A stretch of DNA of 64,000 bases, taken from assembly GCA_001599975.1 (NCBI GenBank), contig BCIO01000002.1, positions 1,302,001 to 1,366,000 of the forward strand, read 5' to 3'. The translations under genes were made by a program, and so were the position numbers. Below the pieces are notes generated by a model. That model searched no databases, was not told the DNA's origin, and was given only the letters and a program-made list of their open reading frames with translations. Numbering within the stretch: the stretch's first letter is position 1; every line of letters begins with the position of its first letter. The DNA comes from Cystobasidiopsis lactophilus. Taxonomy: Eukaryota > Basidiomycota > Agaricostilbomycetes > Agaricostilbales > Chionosphaeraceae. This document shows, piece by piece, positions 1 through 12,500 of the stretch.

Positions 1-79
1 GCGCTTTGGCGGGCCATCAAGAGTCAGCATATTTTGCTTGAGCTGCTGAGACTTTGGCTCGGGCGCGCAAGCTCTGTGA

Positions 80-2546
80 TCAACGAGGAGGTCCTGTCAG
101 CCTGCACGACTTCTGAGGAGTGTGACTCACGGCTTCGCTTTCCTCCGCTGTGGCAACCTGATCGACCTCTCCAAATTGGAGCGCAATCTCCTCAAGCGAC
201 AGGTTGGTGGTCTCCTTGACAGTGAACCACAATATGACAATACTGCGAGCGCAATCTCAGACGGTTCGTAGTCGCAAGAAGGAATTCTTACTTGAGCGCT
301 GTTATGCAAGGGAACCACAGATAGTACTTCCATCCGACTGCAGCAGTTCCGACAGGTTGCTGTGAGTCAAATAAGTGTCAGCTTGTGCTCATCAGAGCCC
401 ATTCGAAGACCCACCGTCATGGTGCTGTTCGTGACGGCCATTAGCTACCATTGGTTTGCGGCGAAGACTACTCACATAAGGAATCCAGTACCGTTTAGAG
501 CACACAGGCCCAAAGCAATGCCCTGCAAAGCGGATAGTGAGACGAAATTCGGGAAGCAGCGACTTTGAATCACCTTAACGCGGATGTGGGTCGGGAAGAT
601 CTGGGCCAGTAGGTCGTGAGAACAAGTTTGTACTGGAGTAGCGCTGAAAGGGTACCTCGCCCATGTACAGAAATCTAAGAGCCAAGCGGCGTTGTCAGCC
701 AACAGTTGCGTCGAGATCAAGATACAAGGACTTACACAGACGGCTCTGCTATCGCATAGCACCAGCCAAAAAAGAAGAAGCTCCAAACAGCTTTACATAG
801 TGTGTGAGAGAAGGTCACTTGATTGAGGCCGTGTGCTTACTGGCGATTTGGCCAGCCCGATTTTCCGGGTGGAACCCGCCTGGCGCGAAGTTGGCCACCA
901 AAGCACATACTGTAAAACGGTCAGAACATAACTGCAAAGGACATGCATCACCCACCGATGCAAACCGCGACCAGAGCGGAGATCGTGCCACCGACCTTCT
1001 TGCATAATTAGTGCTATACTAGTCGTATTGTTCATGCTTACGATCAAAGGCCGCCTGCCAATCCGATCTATTGGAGCGGCCCACATGGAATCCGATAGCC
1101 AGCTCCACATGAGCCAGCCAGCATTGACCATTAAAGGCTTAGCTCCGCTCAGACCGAGTGAGGCGTAGATCAAAGGACCAAAGTAGACAACAAATTGAAT
1201 GCCTGCCCATGGAAAACCATTCCGTTCGATAAGGCCTATAAAGTATCAAGGTAGAAACTCGCCACTGGCTTGGTTGGCGAAAACGACATGTAGAATCGTC
1301 CAGCTTCGGCGCTTGTACTTGGTGAACATAGCAAACCACGACGACGGCAGAGTCCTGTCCACTTCGACTTGTCTCTGCGAAACTAGGGTCAGTTCAGCAC
1401 GCAATAAGCCAGGAGTGGACGTTTCACCATAATTTGCCAATGCTCCTCGCTGTCAGCGTCTCATAAGCTCCGTATCGCGATTGTTAAGTTGATGGCTACT
1501 CACTTTGCCACCTTGTACTCCGCATCATTGGGGTCGGCGTGGATCTCGCGAAGGATGCGCAGAGCGTCATCGCCCTTATCGTTCATGGCGAGCCAGCGGG
1601 GAGACTCAGGGACGAGCCAGATGGTCGACAAGGCGACGACCGGGATAACGAGTTGGAGAATCAAAGGCACTAAAGAGAGGGTAAGGAGAAGTACGGTAAG
1701 ACATACAGAGATGACTCACGACGCCAATTGACAGGGTTGTCGTAGTAGTAAAAGCCGACGGCGCCCCACGAAGAGAAGATGTAGGCAAAGGTGACTGCGA
1801 CGTCTTTCAGTGATAGCACTGCTTGAGATGACTGGTACTCACTGAACACGCCGACTGCGCCACCCAAGATGCCTCTTCGCGTAGCTGGCGCCATTTCGCT
1901 CTGGTAGCCTGCAAAGGTTTGCGCTCAATGAGGTCGTTTGTGCATTCATGACAACCATAGAACGTACAAATGGCACAAAGTACCGTAGACCATGTACCTG
2001 CGCCGCTGAAGAACCTGCCCAGGCAGAACATGGCGGAGTTGCTGGCACCGGCTGCCAGCGCGGCGCCCAGCATCGATATGACATAGGCGACGGCAAATCC
2101 AACCTTTCTGCCCCATCGATCTTGAACAAACGTTATCGCTACAGGGCCAAAACAACCTCCGATGTTTTGCATGGAGACGGCGGTGGCGGTCACAAGAGGA
2201 CTGCCAATGATCGACGGGAACTTGGCGGCGAAGTTGGGTTGGCCCAGCGTGCTAGCAATGCAAGCACTCGAGAAGCCATAGTTGCTCTACAGTTGGAATT
2301 CGTCCCAGGTCAACGTTAGCGCCCGACACTGAAGACGAAACTCACTGCACCGAGGAGCGACCAGATGTTCAGCATCAATAACTTCCAGTTCACGCCTTGC
2401 AGACTCTTGTCATGCCTGGAGAGCAAAATTGATCAACGCCACTCAGTAACCGATGAATTGGCTCACAAAGCACTCAGATCCCGCTGCCCCTTCTCGGCGA
2501 ACGAATGTTCCCGAGCTTCGGGCTTTTCTTGGACAGCCGTCGACAT
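80..2546 (-). CDS. MFS sugar porter (hexose/disaccharide type)
   Basis: Predicted plasma-membrane sugar:proton symporter of the major facilitator superfamily. The start exon reads MSTAVQEKPEAREHSF, and the first membrane segment follows a GTGAGT intron (SNYGFSSACIASTLGQPNF). The inter-helix motif DRWGRKVGF matches the family G-R-(K/R) signature. PESPRWLAMNDKGDDALR follows helix 6, as in sugar porters, and DRIGRRPL marks the helix 8-9 loop. Later exons give NRAGQIAS, IFPTHIRVK and the C-terminal VKETTNLSLEEIALQFGE before the TGA. At least ten exons can be joined without a break, so the gene looks intact. The substrate is inferred only at family level; a lactose or quinate permease is equally possible. 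It lies 3' of the flavin monooxygenase on the same strand, which suggests joint use in uptake and catabolism. Confidence 0.85.
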
Positions 2547-3244
2547 GATGCTTTGTCTGTGGTGGATGCCAATGAGGAGTAAGGAGGAGAGCTCAGCAAT
2601 GAATTTGCTCCGGCAAAAGGCGCCTCGGCACGCACATAAGAATCAACCCCACAGTCGGCCTCGGTAGTGCCTTTGCCTGTCGATCGAGATGTGGCGTACT
2701 AGCAGTGGGACCACTATCGAAGAGCTCTATATATGGCGGCGGGGATCCAGGAGTGTTAAACTGCAAGGTCGAGAGAGGCAGCCTCCGAGCTCCATTTTGC
2801 GATTGACCTCTGCAAGGGTCAGAGGCGAGCAAATCGGAAACAAGCGATGGTCTTTAAAAGGGACAAAATCCAGCTGAAATACACAGGGCCAGTGTTTTGG
2901 GGCCGCCCGCAGAGGGAGTTCGCGCGGGTCAAGGCATTTGAAGACTTCACTCTCTGCGCAGCAAGATGTCACTCGCCATTGGCACCATTAGATGGAGGAA
3001 TGTATTGAGCAGAGGCTACGTGGTGTAGATACAGAGTCGCCTTTGAATTGGGGAAAAGGGAGGCAATGAGAGCTTGTCCTCGAGGAACGCGTGTGATGAC
3101 GAGCAAATTGTGGCAAAACTCCTTCTCTTCACAAACTCACACAAACTCCCTGGCGTGTACAATGATGCCAAGAGGTCAGCACGAGGGAGGAGGAATACCC
3201 TGAGCCCTCATCTAGTGACCATCTTCCGACGCTCAATTCGCCAC
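2547..3244. other. Intergenic: promoter of sugar porter, 3' side of monooxygenase
   Basis: About 700 bases between the monooxygenase stop and the sugar-porter start. Apart from the TATA candidate I see no conserved reading frame, repeat or RNA gene. Confidence 0.6.
2728..2734 (-). promoter_or_regulatory. TATA-box candidate for the first sugar porter
   Basis: ATATATA on the minus strand lies about 180 bases upstream of the sugar-porter ATG at 2546, in an otherwise GC-balanced stretch. Position and sequence fit a TATA element. Function is inferred. Confidence 0.4.
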
Positions 3245-5789
3245 CTAGGTGAAGATGAAGTTGTTTGGGTCAGGCGCGAGCGTGAGATTGTGATAGTGGT
3301 TGGACCCCTGTTGGAGTGAGTTAGTGTGACACTGACCGCAATGATTTGCCAACTTGCCCAAGGCCTGAAGCGAGTAGCGTGAGCATCAACAAGAGCGGTG
3401 GAAGAGGTTGACACTAACATGTTAATACACTGTCGCCCGTGCTCGTTGATGTCTGGCGCAGCGCTTCGTGTCAATAGCGCGAACAAGCTGAGCAGCATGA
3501 AAGACTCACAGTACCCGGCGCCCTCCGACTCCCAAATGAGGTCTTTCATGGCAGCGTCCGAGTCGATCTGATATTGATCGTAGACCTCCTTCTTGACGGA
3601 CATGGACTTCTTGTCGTTTGAAATGAGTTGCACGATGGACTTGCACACGTATCTGGCCCAAATTTCGGCCCAGCTGCATGCAAAAGCTGTAAGAAGGCTT
3701 CACATCCGAATAGCGGCGGACTCACCTGTGATAGGCTCCGCCTCGAGGCTGAGCAACTGGCCCATAAATCGAGAAGAAGTTAGGGAAGTCGAGCATGTGA
3801 ATACCGAGGAACGATCGTGGTCCGTCCTTGCTCCACAGCTTCTCCAAAGTAGTCCCGTTCCGGCCAACATAATTGGTGGGATAGAAGTAAGACGCCACTT
3901 TGAAGCCGTTTGCGAGCACGATGACATCGTGCTCCCGCTCCGTGCCGTCCTTGGTCAAGATGCCCTTGTCGGTGAAGGTTTCGATACCGTCCGTGACCAA
4001 CTCAACATTGTCGCGGAACAGCATGTCGTACCAGCCGTTGCCATCCTTTCGCCATTTCTGAGATCAATGTGAGCTGCAGCAACGACAAACTTACAATGAC
4101 AAGGCGCCGAACCAGTGGTCGATAAGAGGGAAGCAATTTCTTCAGCAGGATCGGGTCGTGGCCGACTTTGTCGTGAATGTACTTGGTGAGCGCTTCTGTC
4201 GCCGCGTCGTTGTGTTTTGACACTACACCGCCGTTCTTGATCCACTCGTAGTCACGTTGCTGACCATGCTGAAGCTGCTGCGCAATGACATGCTGTTACC
4301 AAAACGGTCAGATAGAAAGAAAAACAAAGACAAGGACTGATAAAGGAAGCGCGAACAGCTGCAAGCAAGTGTTAGAAAGGGTTGTGCAGGGTGAAGCGGA
4401 GCCACTTGCTATCGAAGGAAAACCAGTTCCAGAAATAGGGCACTGCCGGGTTCGCAATGAGCTGCTGCCAGGAGAAGACAAGTAAGAAAACTGACCATTG
4501 TCGAAGAGCCACTGAAAATCAGAGTTGACCTTGTCTCTGTAGCCTTCCATTCGCAACATCCACTGCGGGGTGCGTTGGTAGACTGTGAGTGACGCAGCTT
4601 CTTCCGCGATCAAGGGAGACATTTGGACGCCACTGTGGGGCATTCTGAGGGTGCTTCAGATCAGAGAAAAAGAGGATAGTGACCCACGTCGAGCCGTTGC
4701 CTAGGACAGCGACGCGTTTGTTTTTGAGGTCCACACTGGTGTCCCATAGATTGGTGTGGAAAGCTTTGCCTTTGAAGTCCTTGATGCCTTGGTGGTCCGG
4801 GATGTTGGGCGTTGAGAAGAGGCCAGTGGCGGAGACAAGCGCGCTGCACTTGAGCTTTTCGACTTTTCCTGAATCCGTGCGCTTGACCGTCACTTCCCAC
4901 TTGCTCTCTTCCTCAATCCACAGAGCGCTTTCCAAAGACGAGGAGAACTGGAAGTTGGGCCGAAGGTTGTGCGAGTCGACGACATGGTTGAGGTACTGGA
5001 GGGACTCCTCGGCCGCAGCAAACGTTGAAGACCACTTGTAGTTCTTCACAAAACGGTATTGGTAGAGGAAAGATGGAGTGTCGACGCGGCAGCCGGGATA
5101 CGAAGCGTTCTGTGACCACACGCCGCCAACCCTTGACTGGCGCTCTAGAACGGTGTAATTGACGCCCAAACGATCAAGAGCGATAGCCATTGCGATGCCT
5201 CCGACCCCAGCGCCCACAATGATAACGTTGAAATCCTTCAGCTTCTCCTTGGGCGGTTCGCCAGGCCATTGCACCGCACGAGGGTACTCGTCGAAGCCGA
5301 GCTCTTCGTAGTTGTATTCAAATTCTGAATCCTTCACTGGCTCTCCAAGGAAGAGCTGCATCAGCTGGCGACTTTCGCTTTTGGTTGGCAGTGGCGGTTG
5401 AGGCTTGGCCTGGTGCTCGTCGAGCTTTAGGAGAAAATCGACAGCTAACTCCTTGACCCGATCGTGATCCCGTTCGTCCAAGAGGTAGTTGAAAGCGTAG
5501 CCACCAGCGATGGGACCGCCTTTGCTGACCACTCGCATTTGAGCAAGCTCGGGGTTGCCCGTCGCCTGCGACGTTCCAATGAGCACGAGATCCGAAAGCG
5601 TTCATGAGAACCTACTTGATACAGAGCAAGCCGGAGAACATTGAGGTTCGCGACTTCAACTGCCGCCTTGACTTGCTCCTCGTGAGAGCAGTGGCCGTTT
5701 GTGTGGCCATTCGCCGCAGGCTTTTCGTGGCGTCCAGCCTCGGGCAAGAGCGCTTCAACGAGCTCAGATTGGAGACCGCTTTCAGCCAT
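3245..5789 (-). CDS. Baeyer-Villiger-type FAD monooxygenase
   Basis: Flavin-dependent monooxygenase expected to insert oxygen into ketones or aldehydes using NADPH. After an N-terminal region of about 130 residues (LRLALYQ joined to ATGNPELAQM by a 50-base intron at 5566-5615) comes the FAD-binding GAGVGG. SQNASYPGCRVDTPS follows, then the BVMO fingerprint F-x-G-x3-H-x3-W-D (FKGKAFHTNLWD) and the second nucleotide-binding GNGSTGVQ. A GTGGGT...CCCCACAG intron splits that last motif. The C-terminal half (VIVLANGFKVASYFYPTNY, DFPNFFSIYGP) matches the family, and the protein ends LAPDPNNFIFT. The long N-terminal extension is usual for fungal members. About eight exons, all in frame. It sits between a sugar porter and a Zn2Cys6 factor on the same strand. 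The substrate cannot be read from sequence. Confidence 0.88.
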
Positions 5790-6382
5790 AGTGACGGCGG
5801 CGATTGCTCCCAAGCAAGGATAATAGCGCTCAAGAAATCTCTCCCCACTCTGTAGTCTGATTCCAAGATCGATGATCCGAAATAACCTTGTCGTGCCGGC
5901 CGGCAAGCCCCTGGGCGGTGGATGGCCAAATGTAGAGAGAAGTTAACAGGAAGGCATGCACCGCAGTAGCAGTATTATTAGCTAGTGTCACCTGGAGCTC
6001 GATGCATGGCGGCGTGAGCGATATCAAGGCGCCTCCTCTTCTCGTTCTGCGAACCAATGCAGGTGCTGTACATGGAGTGAAGCATTCAATCGTGCAGAAG
6101 CAGGCTAAGCGTCAGGGAAGTCATATATAGAGTTTCTGGACAGCAGAGTCTGTGCTGATGCTGGCGATGTCTGGGCTCTTCGAACAACGGAACGCCAAAG
6201 TGTCCTAGGTGCGCGTGCGTGGGACATTCATAAACAGGTGGTCTAGTCTAGCAGAGAATGGCATCGCGCCGCATGGGAAGAAAAGTCATCGGTGGCCGGA
6301 GGGCAAGATTAAAGCTGTCGGAGCGAAATTCGCCCAAGCGCCACAGTAGCTAGTTTGGCACAGTGCTCAACTCTTTACAATG
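5790..6382. other. Intergenic: upstream of monooxygenase, 3' side of Zn2Cys6 factor
   Basis: Holds the TATA candidate and a GC-rich 10-base palindrome (GCCGGCCGGC, near 5900). No coding sequence, repeat or RNA gene recognised. Confidence 0.55.
6123..6129 (-). promoter_or_regulatory. TATA-box candidate for the monooxygenase
   Basis: TATATAT on the minus strand about 335 bases upstream of the monooxygenase ATG. The long distance implies a long 5' leader if it is used. Confidence 0.3.
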
Positions 6383-8702
6383 CTACTTATTTGCCATCAT
6401 GTGTACATAAGGTGGTGGACGGAAGCTCAACTCTCGCTCGATCTTATCCAAACTATCGACACAGCTCTCCAGGATTTGTCTGATCGCGGCCGTCAACGCA
6501 GCTCGCATGCGAAAGAGGGGGGGAGCTCACGCTGCGCTTGATCCCGTCACACCAGGCATCGTGAGAGCAACCCATTGCACCCGCCGCGTCTGGAAGCAGT
6601 GTGAGAAGGCGGAAGGAGCAGCAGGACTGCACTCGTACCAGAAGCTTTCCATTGGTGGCCAGCGCGGTGATGGGCATCTCTGCTAGGATATCCGACATTG
6701 TTCTCGCTACCGAGAGAAGCAGGTCGCCGTCATGCTGGCTATTCAAGGGCGCTGGCAAAAGTCGCGCGCGATATTTGATGAGTTCCTGGTGGGTGCGTGA
6801 GTCTGCATGCCGTGGACAAGGTTCTGGATGCATGTCACTTACCAGACGGACCATCAGAAAGGTCACTTGAGCGTTGGCCCGGAGCACATCTGAAAATCTG
6901 GGTCAGCAAAGATCACCGGTGGCGATTGAGAGACGCACCTATGGCTTGATCGTTCGGAATCGGTGGAGCAGACGGGAACAAACTATCAGCGTTATCGCCG
7001 AACCACAAGCTGAACAGGTTGCGAGAGTCAAAGGTGTCGTATTCGTCGCCAGGGGGAAAGAAGATGCTGGACAGGCGCGAAGACGGCACCATAAGGTTGT
7101 CAACACTGGTAGATGGTGTGAAACGCAGTTGTTCTGGAGCATTCTGCATCAGGTCGATCGCAGCCTCTTCGAGCACTCTAATTTGCTCTAAGCGCTCCGC
7201 AGCGTGGACCTGCTTCTTCGAATTAGTGCGGGCGTTGAGACAATGAACGCAGTGACTTGCCCCAGATGGCTAGAGAACGCATACTTCAGATAGGTGTGGA
7301 ACGTGATAACAAGGGTCATACGCACTTTGCCTAGACTTTGGTCCATCCGCTTTAGCTGAATGACGTCCCCAAGGATGTTGTATATTTGGCTCATGAGATT
7401 ACTGCATCGTTGAAGTGAGCCACACCACCCAAACGTCAGAGAGCAAGGCACTTGCAAGCCACACATGGAGCTCGGCCGAGCTGGTGGTATTGGCGAGACG
7501 ATGCCAACCGAGGTGATGGCGTCATCGTCCACTTCCTCGGGCCGCGCTACTTCCCCAAACTCTTGCCGCCACATGAGAGCCAAGTTTGAGTGCAACGCTT
7601 CCTCCCGATTGCAGTTGTGGATAACCCAAAAGGTGCGCAGCCGCATCTGCGTCTCGATGCAGTCCAGTCCCACGTAGGATTCGGGGTTGTTCAGACCCAT
7701 TTGGCTGGCTAAGAGGATGCTCTAACGACTAGCTGTCAGAAGCAGACCGGAGGTTCCAAAAAAAAATGAGGCTTACCTCTCCCCATGCACCCAAACCCGT
7801 CGAGTACTGCCCGAGGATCCAGTGGGCCACCGACGAAAGAAGGCGAGCGGTGACCCACTCCATCGTCGGCGGGTCGTAGCCTTCCCGCGTGGCCATGTCG
7901 CGACTGAGTGAGTTGGCGTGGTTTGCGAACGTTGCAACAGCCGCCTCGTTGTCCACCCCAAGATACGTCTTTGGCATCTGAACAGCAGTAACGGCGAGAA
8001 GAGCTGTGAGAAGGGCGAAATAGCTGGGGGAGATTGCGTATTGCTCTTGCTCGAAGGCTGCCATGAAGGTAGGTTGATGAACGAGCGGCCAGATTGGATG
8101 CAGGTGCGCAAAGAACAGCTGGAGGTAGACCCGGATCTGTGGGACGGGCGCGAGTTCACGAATGTTGCGAATTCCTGGAGTTGGCAAAGCAAGGCGCCCG
8201 ACTCCATGACATGGTGATTGAGGCAAAGGCGCAGGAAGCTGAGAGGGGCTTTCGCGAAGGGTCGAAAGGCCTAGTCGAGATGGGCTGCCAGGAGACAGGT
8301 CTGGTAGAAAGCCATTGGCAAGAGGAGGTAGGTTTGCCAAAGGCTGGGGAAGTGCGATTGAAGATGAGAGTGTCGGTGTGAGGGCGCCGGGCAAAGGCAG
8401 CGTGACTTCGCCTGGCAGGCCGGCTTTCCTTTGAATATTGGCCACTTGCTCAGCAAACTTGCGCTTCTTGTTCGTCGCAAGTTCGTAAGTGCACGCCGAC
8501 CCCAGCTTCAGGCAAGCGGTGCAAGCAGACCAGCCCGGCATTAGGGACGCAGCAGTAGGCTCGCATTTGACCTGCTCTTCGTTGTTAGCCGCCAAACAGA
8601 GCAAACTTGGCCGACCTGACGCACCTTCCGCACCCGACAACCGTCACAACTCCCTGGCCTGCGCTTGTTCTTTTCTGGCAAGGTCGACGTGCTTTCCTTC
8701 AT
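6383..8702 (-). CDS. Zn2Cys6 fungal-specific transcription factor
   Basis: DNA-binding regulator acting in the nucleus. The binuclear zinc cluster is split by an intron inside the motif: CDGCRVRK in exon 1 joins VKCEPTAASLMPGWSACTAC and GSACTYE, giving C-x2-C-x6-C-x12-C-x2-C-x6-C. A basic linker (ELATNKKRKFAEQV) and a Pro/Ser/Leu-rich region follow. Next comes the fungal transcription-factor middle homology region: VYLQLFFAHLHPIWPLVHQPTF, then LGQYSTGLGAWGE and LNNPESYVGLDCIETQMRLRTFWVIHN. The favoured C-terminus is QILESCVDSLDKIEREL ending MMANK at 6383. A shorter alternative end at 6453 in another frame is less convincing. It may regulate the monooxygenase and sugar porter downstream on the same strand (inference from position). 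Confidence 0.85.
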
Positions 8703-10109
8703 CGCCAACGTGATCGGTTTGGGCCCAGCAAAGTTTGTCTAAAGGCGATGGTGGCAGTGGAAGGCAGCGCCAAAGAAAGCACAACATTAAAAAAGGTGAA
8801 GGTCGGGCAGAAGTGGGGGTCGTTCAGCATGCGGAGAGGGGTGACCTCGGCCAACTCCTGCTGTGGCGACGACGGTGCCGAGCGTGCTATATCAGTCCTC
8901 GACCTGCTGGCCAACGATACCGGGCAAGTTGGCCGCCGTGGGGCGTGTTGCGTTGGAGTTTGCATCCGAGACCGTTTTGTTGCCTTCTCGCCACCATGAT
9001 CGCCTCTGCGCTTGCTGTTCTGTTGCTCATTATGTGCTGAGGCTGTGATTCGTCTGACCTGTTTGGTTTCGCGGCCACTGGATGCTGGTTGCTGTCGCCG
9101 TTTGACGCTATCAGCTCTCTCGTTCAAACTCCTCAGGACGGCTTCGAACCTGCTCTGACTGGTTCTCAACAAATGGTGACTTCGCGACAATCCTTAAAGT
9201 ATAGCACTACGTTAGAAACCCTCCAGAATGCCTTCAATCGCGAGGACCTGGCTTGCTGGCTGTAATTCACGCGCTGCCGGAGGGAGTTGATGCTCTGAAC
9301 AATTGACCTACTCTCTGCCTTGGGTCCTGCAACTGGGTAGCAGTAGCATTTCTCCTGCTTGGTGTGAAGCGACGTGGAGATGCTGTAGCCTTGCCTAGGG
9401 CTGGTGGCGTCGCGATCAGTTGCTTGTGATTTCCAGCCCAAGACCGCTTTTGAATCCACAACGATCACCGTTTCAGACCTTCTTCATGCTGCGCTACTCG
9501 GTATGGCTTTGGGGAGTCCTTGAGCTACAAGTTCAAGGGCAAGATGACGGGTAGGGCCAGAAGATCTCGTTGCGACATTTGGCAATCTGCTGACAGCTTT
9601 GGCTGAAGTCAGAAGCGACCGATGGCGCCTTACTGTGGTTGCATGCGTTGGGATGGTAATCGTCTGCGCCACCTCGCCAGCTTCTCAGCCGGGAAAGACT
9701 TGGTCCGCCCTCCCTTTGTTCTCCCCTTCGCGGCTCTCTGATGTCTGGAGCATTCTGAGGCGCCTTGATTGTACTCTTAGTCCTTGTTATAACTCTGAGC
9801 ATAGCTGCAAGCCAGATCTCCCCTCGAGCTCTTGCACCACACGTGTAAAGAGCGGCGTCATAAGGCGAGGTCGGACGAGACGGAGCGCCCTCTGTGTCAA
9901 ACGCAGCCAATTCCTGATACTGCACGGTCTTAAAGGGGCTGATCCCGACCTTCCCTCGAGCCCCTTTGACGCACGCCCACCAAGGCTCTCCGCCCCCAGC
10001 ACCCGCAGGGCCTTGGAAAAGCGTCTGACCCAAAGCCAGTGCCAGCTCAGCTTGCAATCCCCCATCCATCTCCGCGCCTGCTGCCCTCATCCGCGGTGCA
10101 GCGCTCACC
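8703..10109. other. Intergenic: divergent promoter of Zn2Cys6 factor and CDC55
   Basis: About 1.4 kb between two divergent start codons. Open frames exist on both strands but are Ser/Arg/Pro-rich, begin at non-ATG codons and show no domain. The size suits two promoters and long leaders. No RNA gene or repeat seen. Confidence 0.55.
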
Positions 10110-12020
10110 ATGGCTTCTCAACAAGCTCCCGCGCCCGTCCAGGTCGACGCTGACCAGTCAGGCTGGCGCTTCGCCCAGTGCTTTGGCGACAAGGGCGAGG
10201 TCGACGATATTACCGAGGCCGACATTATCGTGCGCTTTTTTGGCTTGCTCTGCGCTCCCGTTTGGCGCTGAACCTGTGCACACAAGTCCACCGTCGAGTT
10301 CTCGCACACGGGCGACTACCTGGCCACCGGCGACAAGGGCGGCCGCGTCGTCCTGTTCGAAAGGTCCGGCTCGTCCAAGAAGGGGTGCGAATACAAGTTC
10401 TACACAGAGTTCCAGTCGCACGAGCCAGAGTTCGACTATCTCAAATCGCTCGAGATTGAGGAAAAGATCAATCGGATCCGCTGGTGTCGCCGGGGCAACC
10501 AGGCCCACTTTTTGCTCTCCACCAATGGTGAGCCTGCGCTCCTGCCGCTTTTCTAGGCCGCTCGGGCGTTGGGCGGCTTGCTGATTGCCCGCCCGAACCG
10601 CGCAGACAAGACCATCAAGCTGTGGAAGGTGTTCGAGAAGCAGCTCAAGGCCGTGGTCGAGAACAACGTCTCGGTCCACCAAAACTCGTCCGGCGCGCTC
10701 AACACGAGCGACTTTCGCCCGCCGGCCGCACCAAGCAGCCTACCAGCCACCAGCAACGGCGTCAAGGACTCGCAGGCCTTCCTCAACTCGCTCACCGCCC
10801 TCGCCCCCAACTCGAACGTACCCAACTTCAAGCTGCCGCGCATGGCCGTCCACGACTCTATCGTGGCCGCCGTGCCTCGCAAGGTCTTCGCTAACGCCCA
10901 CGCCTACCACATCAACTCCATCTCCATCAACTCGGACGGCGAAACGTACATGAGCGCCGATGACCTAAGGATTAACCTCTGGAATCTAGGGATACAAGAC
11001 CAGAGCTTTAGTGCGTTCCTTGTTGCCGCTGCGCCTTCATTGAATATGGTCTGAATGCTTCGGGCGATTTCGGTGACAGACATACTAGACATCAAGCCGG
11101 TCAATATGGAGGAACTCACAGAGGTCATCACCGCCGCCGAGTTCCACCCCGTGTCCTGCAACCTGTTCTGCTACTCGTCTTCCAAGGGCACCGTCAAGCT
11201 GGCGGACATGCGTGACTCGGCGCTGTGCGATCGGCATGCCAAGTGTGAGCGATTCAGGAACGACCGTGCATAAGGTTTTCCGAATTAACATGTGCCCGGC
11301 CGGCAACCCGCAGTGTACGAAGAGGAAGAGGACCCGTCCAACAAGTCGTTCTTCTCTGAGATCATTTCGTCCGTCTCCGACGTCAAGTTCTCCCGGGACG
11401 GCCGCTATATCCTCTCGCGCGACTACCTCACCCTTCGGATCTGGGACATCAACATGGAGTCCAAGCCCGTCCAGACCCTACCCGTCCATGACCACCTTCG
11501 AAGCAAACTTTGCGACCTGTACGAGAACGACTGTATTTTTGACAAGTTTGAATGCACCTTCAGCGGTGACGGAGAGTGAGTTTTTTGGTGCTGTACATTC
11601 ATGCCCGGTTGCTCAAACCCGCCTCTTTAGGCACGTCCTAACGGGGTCCTACAACAACTATTTCCATATTTACGACAAGAACGCGCAGACCGACGTCGTC
11701 CTCCAGGCGGACAAGTCGGCCTTCAAGGCGAAGAAGGTGGGGGGCAACAAGGGCGGCAAGGGGGCAGCGGGCAAGGCCAACGGCGCCAAGAAGAACATCG
11801 AGACCGAGACCATCGACTACCAGAAAAAGATCCTGCACGCCTCCTGGCATCCGGCAGAGAACATCGTGGCCGTAAGTTTTCCTTGTTGCGTCCGCCCGGG
11901 TTTGGGGTTCTCAATTCTTTGCTTGCCCAGATTGCGGCCACAAACAATTTGTTCATCTACTCGGGTCCGCCTACGCAGGCTACGCAAGCTGGCGGCCTCG
12001 CCTCTGTGCCAGCTCAGTAG
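10110..12020 (+). CDS. CDC55: Protein phosphatase 2A regulatory B subunit
   Basis: WD40 beta-propeller subunit (B55/PPP2R2/Cdc55) that gives PP2A its substrate choice in mitosis and stress signalling. The protein starts [16 protein letters not shown]. Family hallmarks are [87 protein letters not shown] and [18 protein letters not shown]. The next blade has [20 protein letters not shown] Lys/Gly/Ala-rich insert ([20 protein letters not shown]) precedes the last blade, and another insert rich in Pro/Ser/Asn follows the first blades. Such inserts are common in fungal members. Seven to eight exons with short introns; the stop follows GLASVPAQ. Confidence 0.95.
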
Positions 12021-12500
12021 ATCGACTGCCACCCACCCGTTCTCTCTTCTCTCGCCACCCTTCTGTGCATATTCCTCTCTCTAGACGGCCCCAACCTGCT
12101 CCGCATCGCCAGAAGCTAGGCAGGAGCCGGTCGATTCTCGCCCTCGGTTGTCGATGTTCATGGTCCAGCATTTTTCCTCTCTCGCCTCCATCCGTGCCGC
12201 CCGATGTGTAGTCTGGGCTCAACCGAAGTGTGCCGTCTATCTTTCTCTCGCCCTCACCAAGCAGTTCTTTTCTTCTCTTCCCTTCAAGCGCATCGGGCTT
12301 TGGAGATTTTGGCATCCTGTTTTCGTCGTTCTAATTTGCCGGAAAGGGGGAATGGACGGATAGAAAGGAAGACACCCCAAAGGGACTCTGAACAAGCAAA
12401 GGAAAAAAGTAACCCAACAGCGTGCATTGCAAACGAAATTCGAAACAAAACGCGCGCCAAGTTGCCACTTTGGAGCGCGGCGTCGACGCCGACCTTGGTC
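12021..12500. other. Intergenic between CDC55 and PITH gene
   Basis: CT-rich stretch (3' UTR-like) followed by an A-rich stretch just upstream of the PITH-protein ATG. Nothing else recognised. Confidence 0.5.

Noticed and set aside
80-2546. First sugar porter being a pseudogene because of its short open stretches
   Set aside because: The short stretches are exons; all join in frame through normal splice sites up to the conserved C-terminal motif.
8699-9190. Minus-strand frame of about 160 codons upstream of the Zn2Cys6 gene
   Set aside because: Non-ATG start, Ser/Arg/Thr-rich, no motif; better read as promoter or 5' leader.
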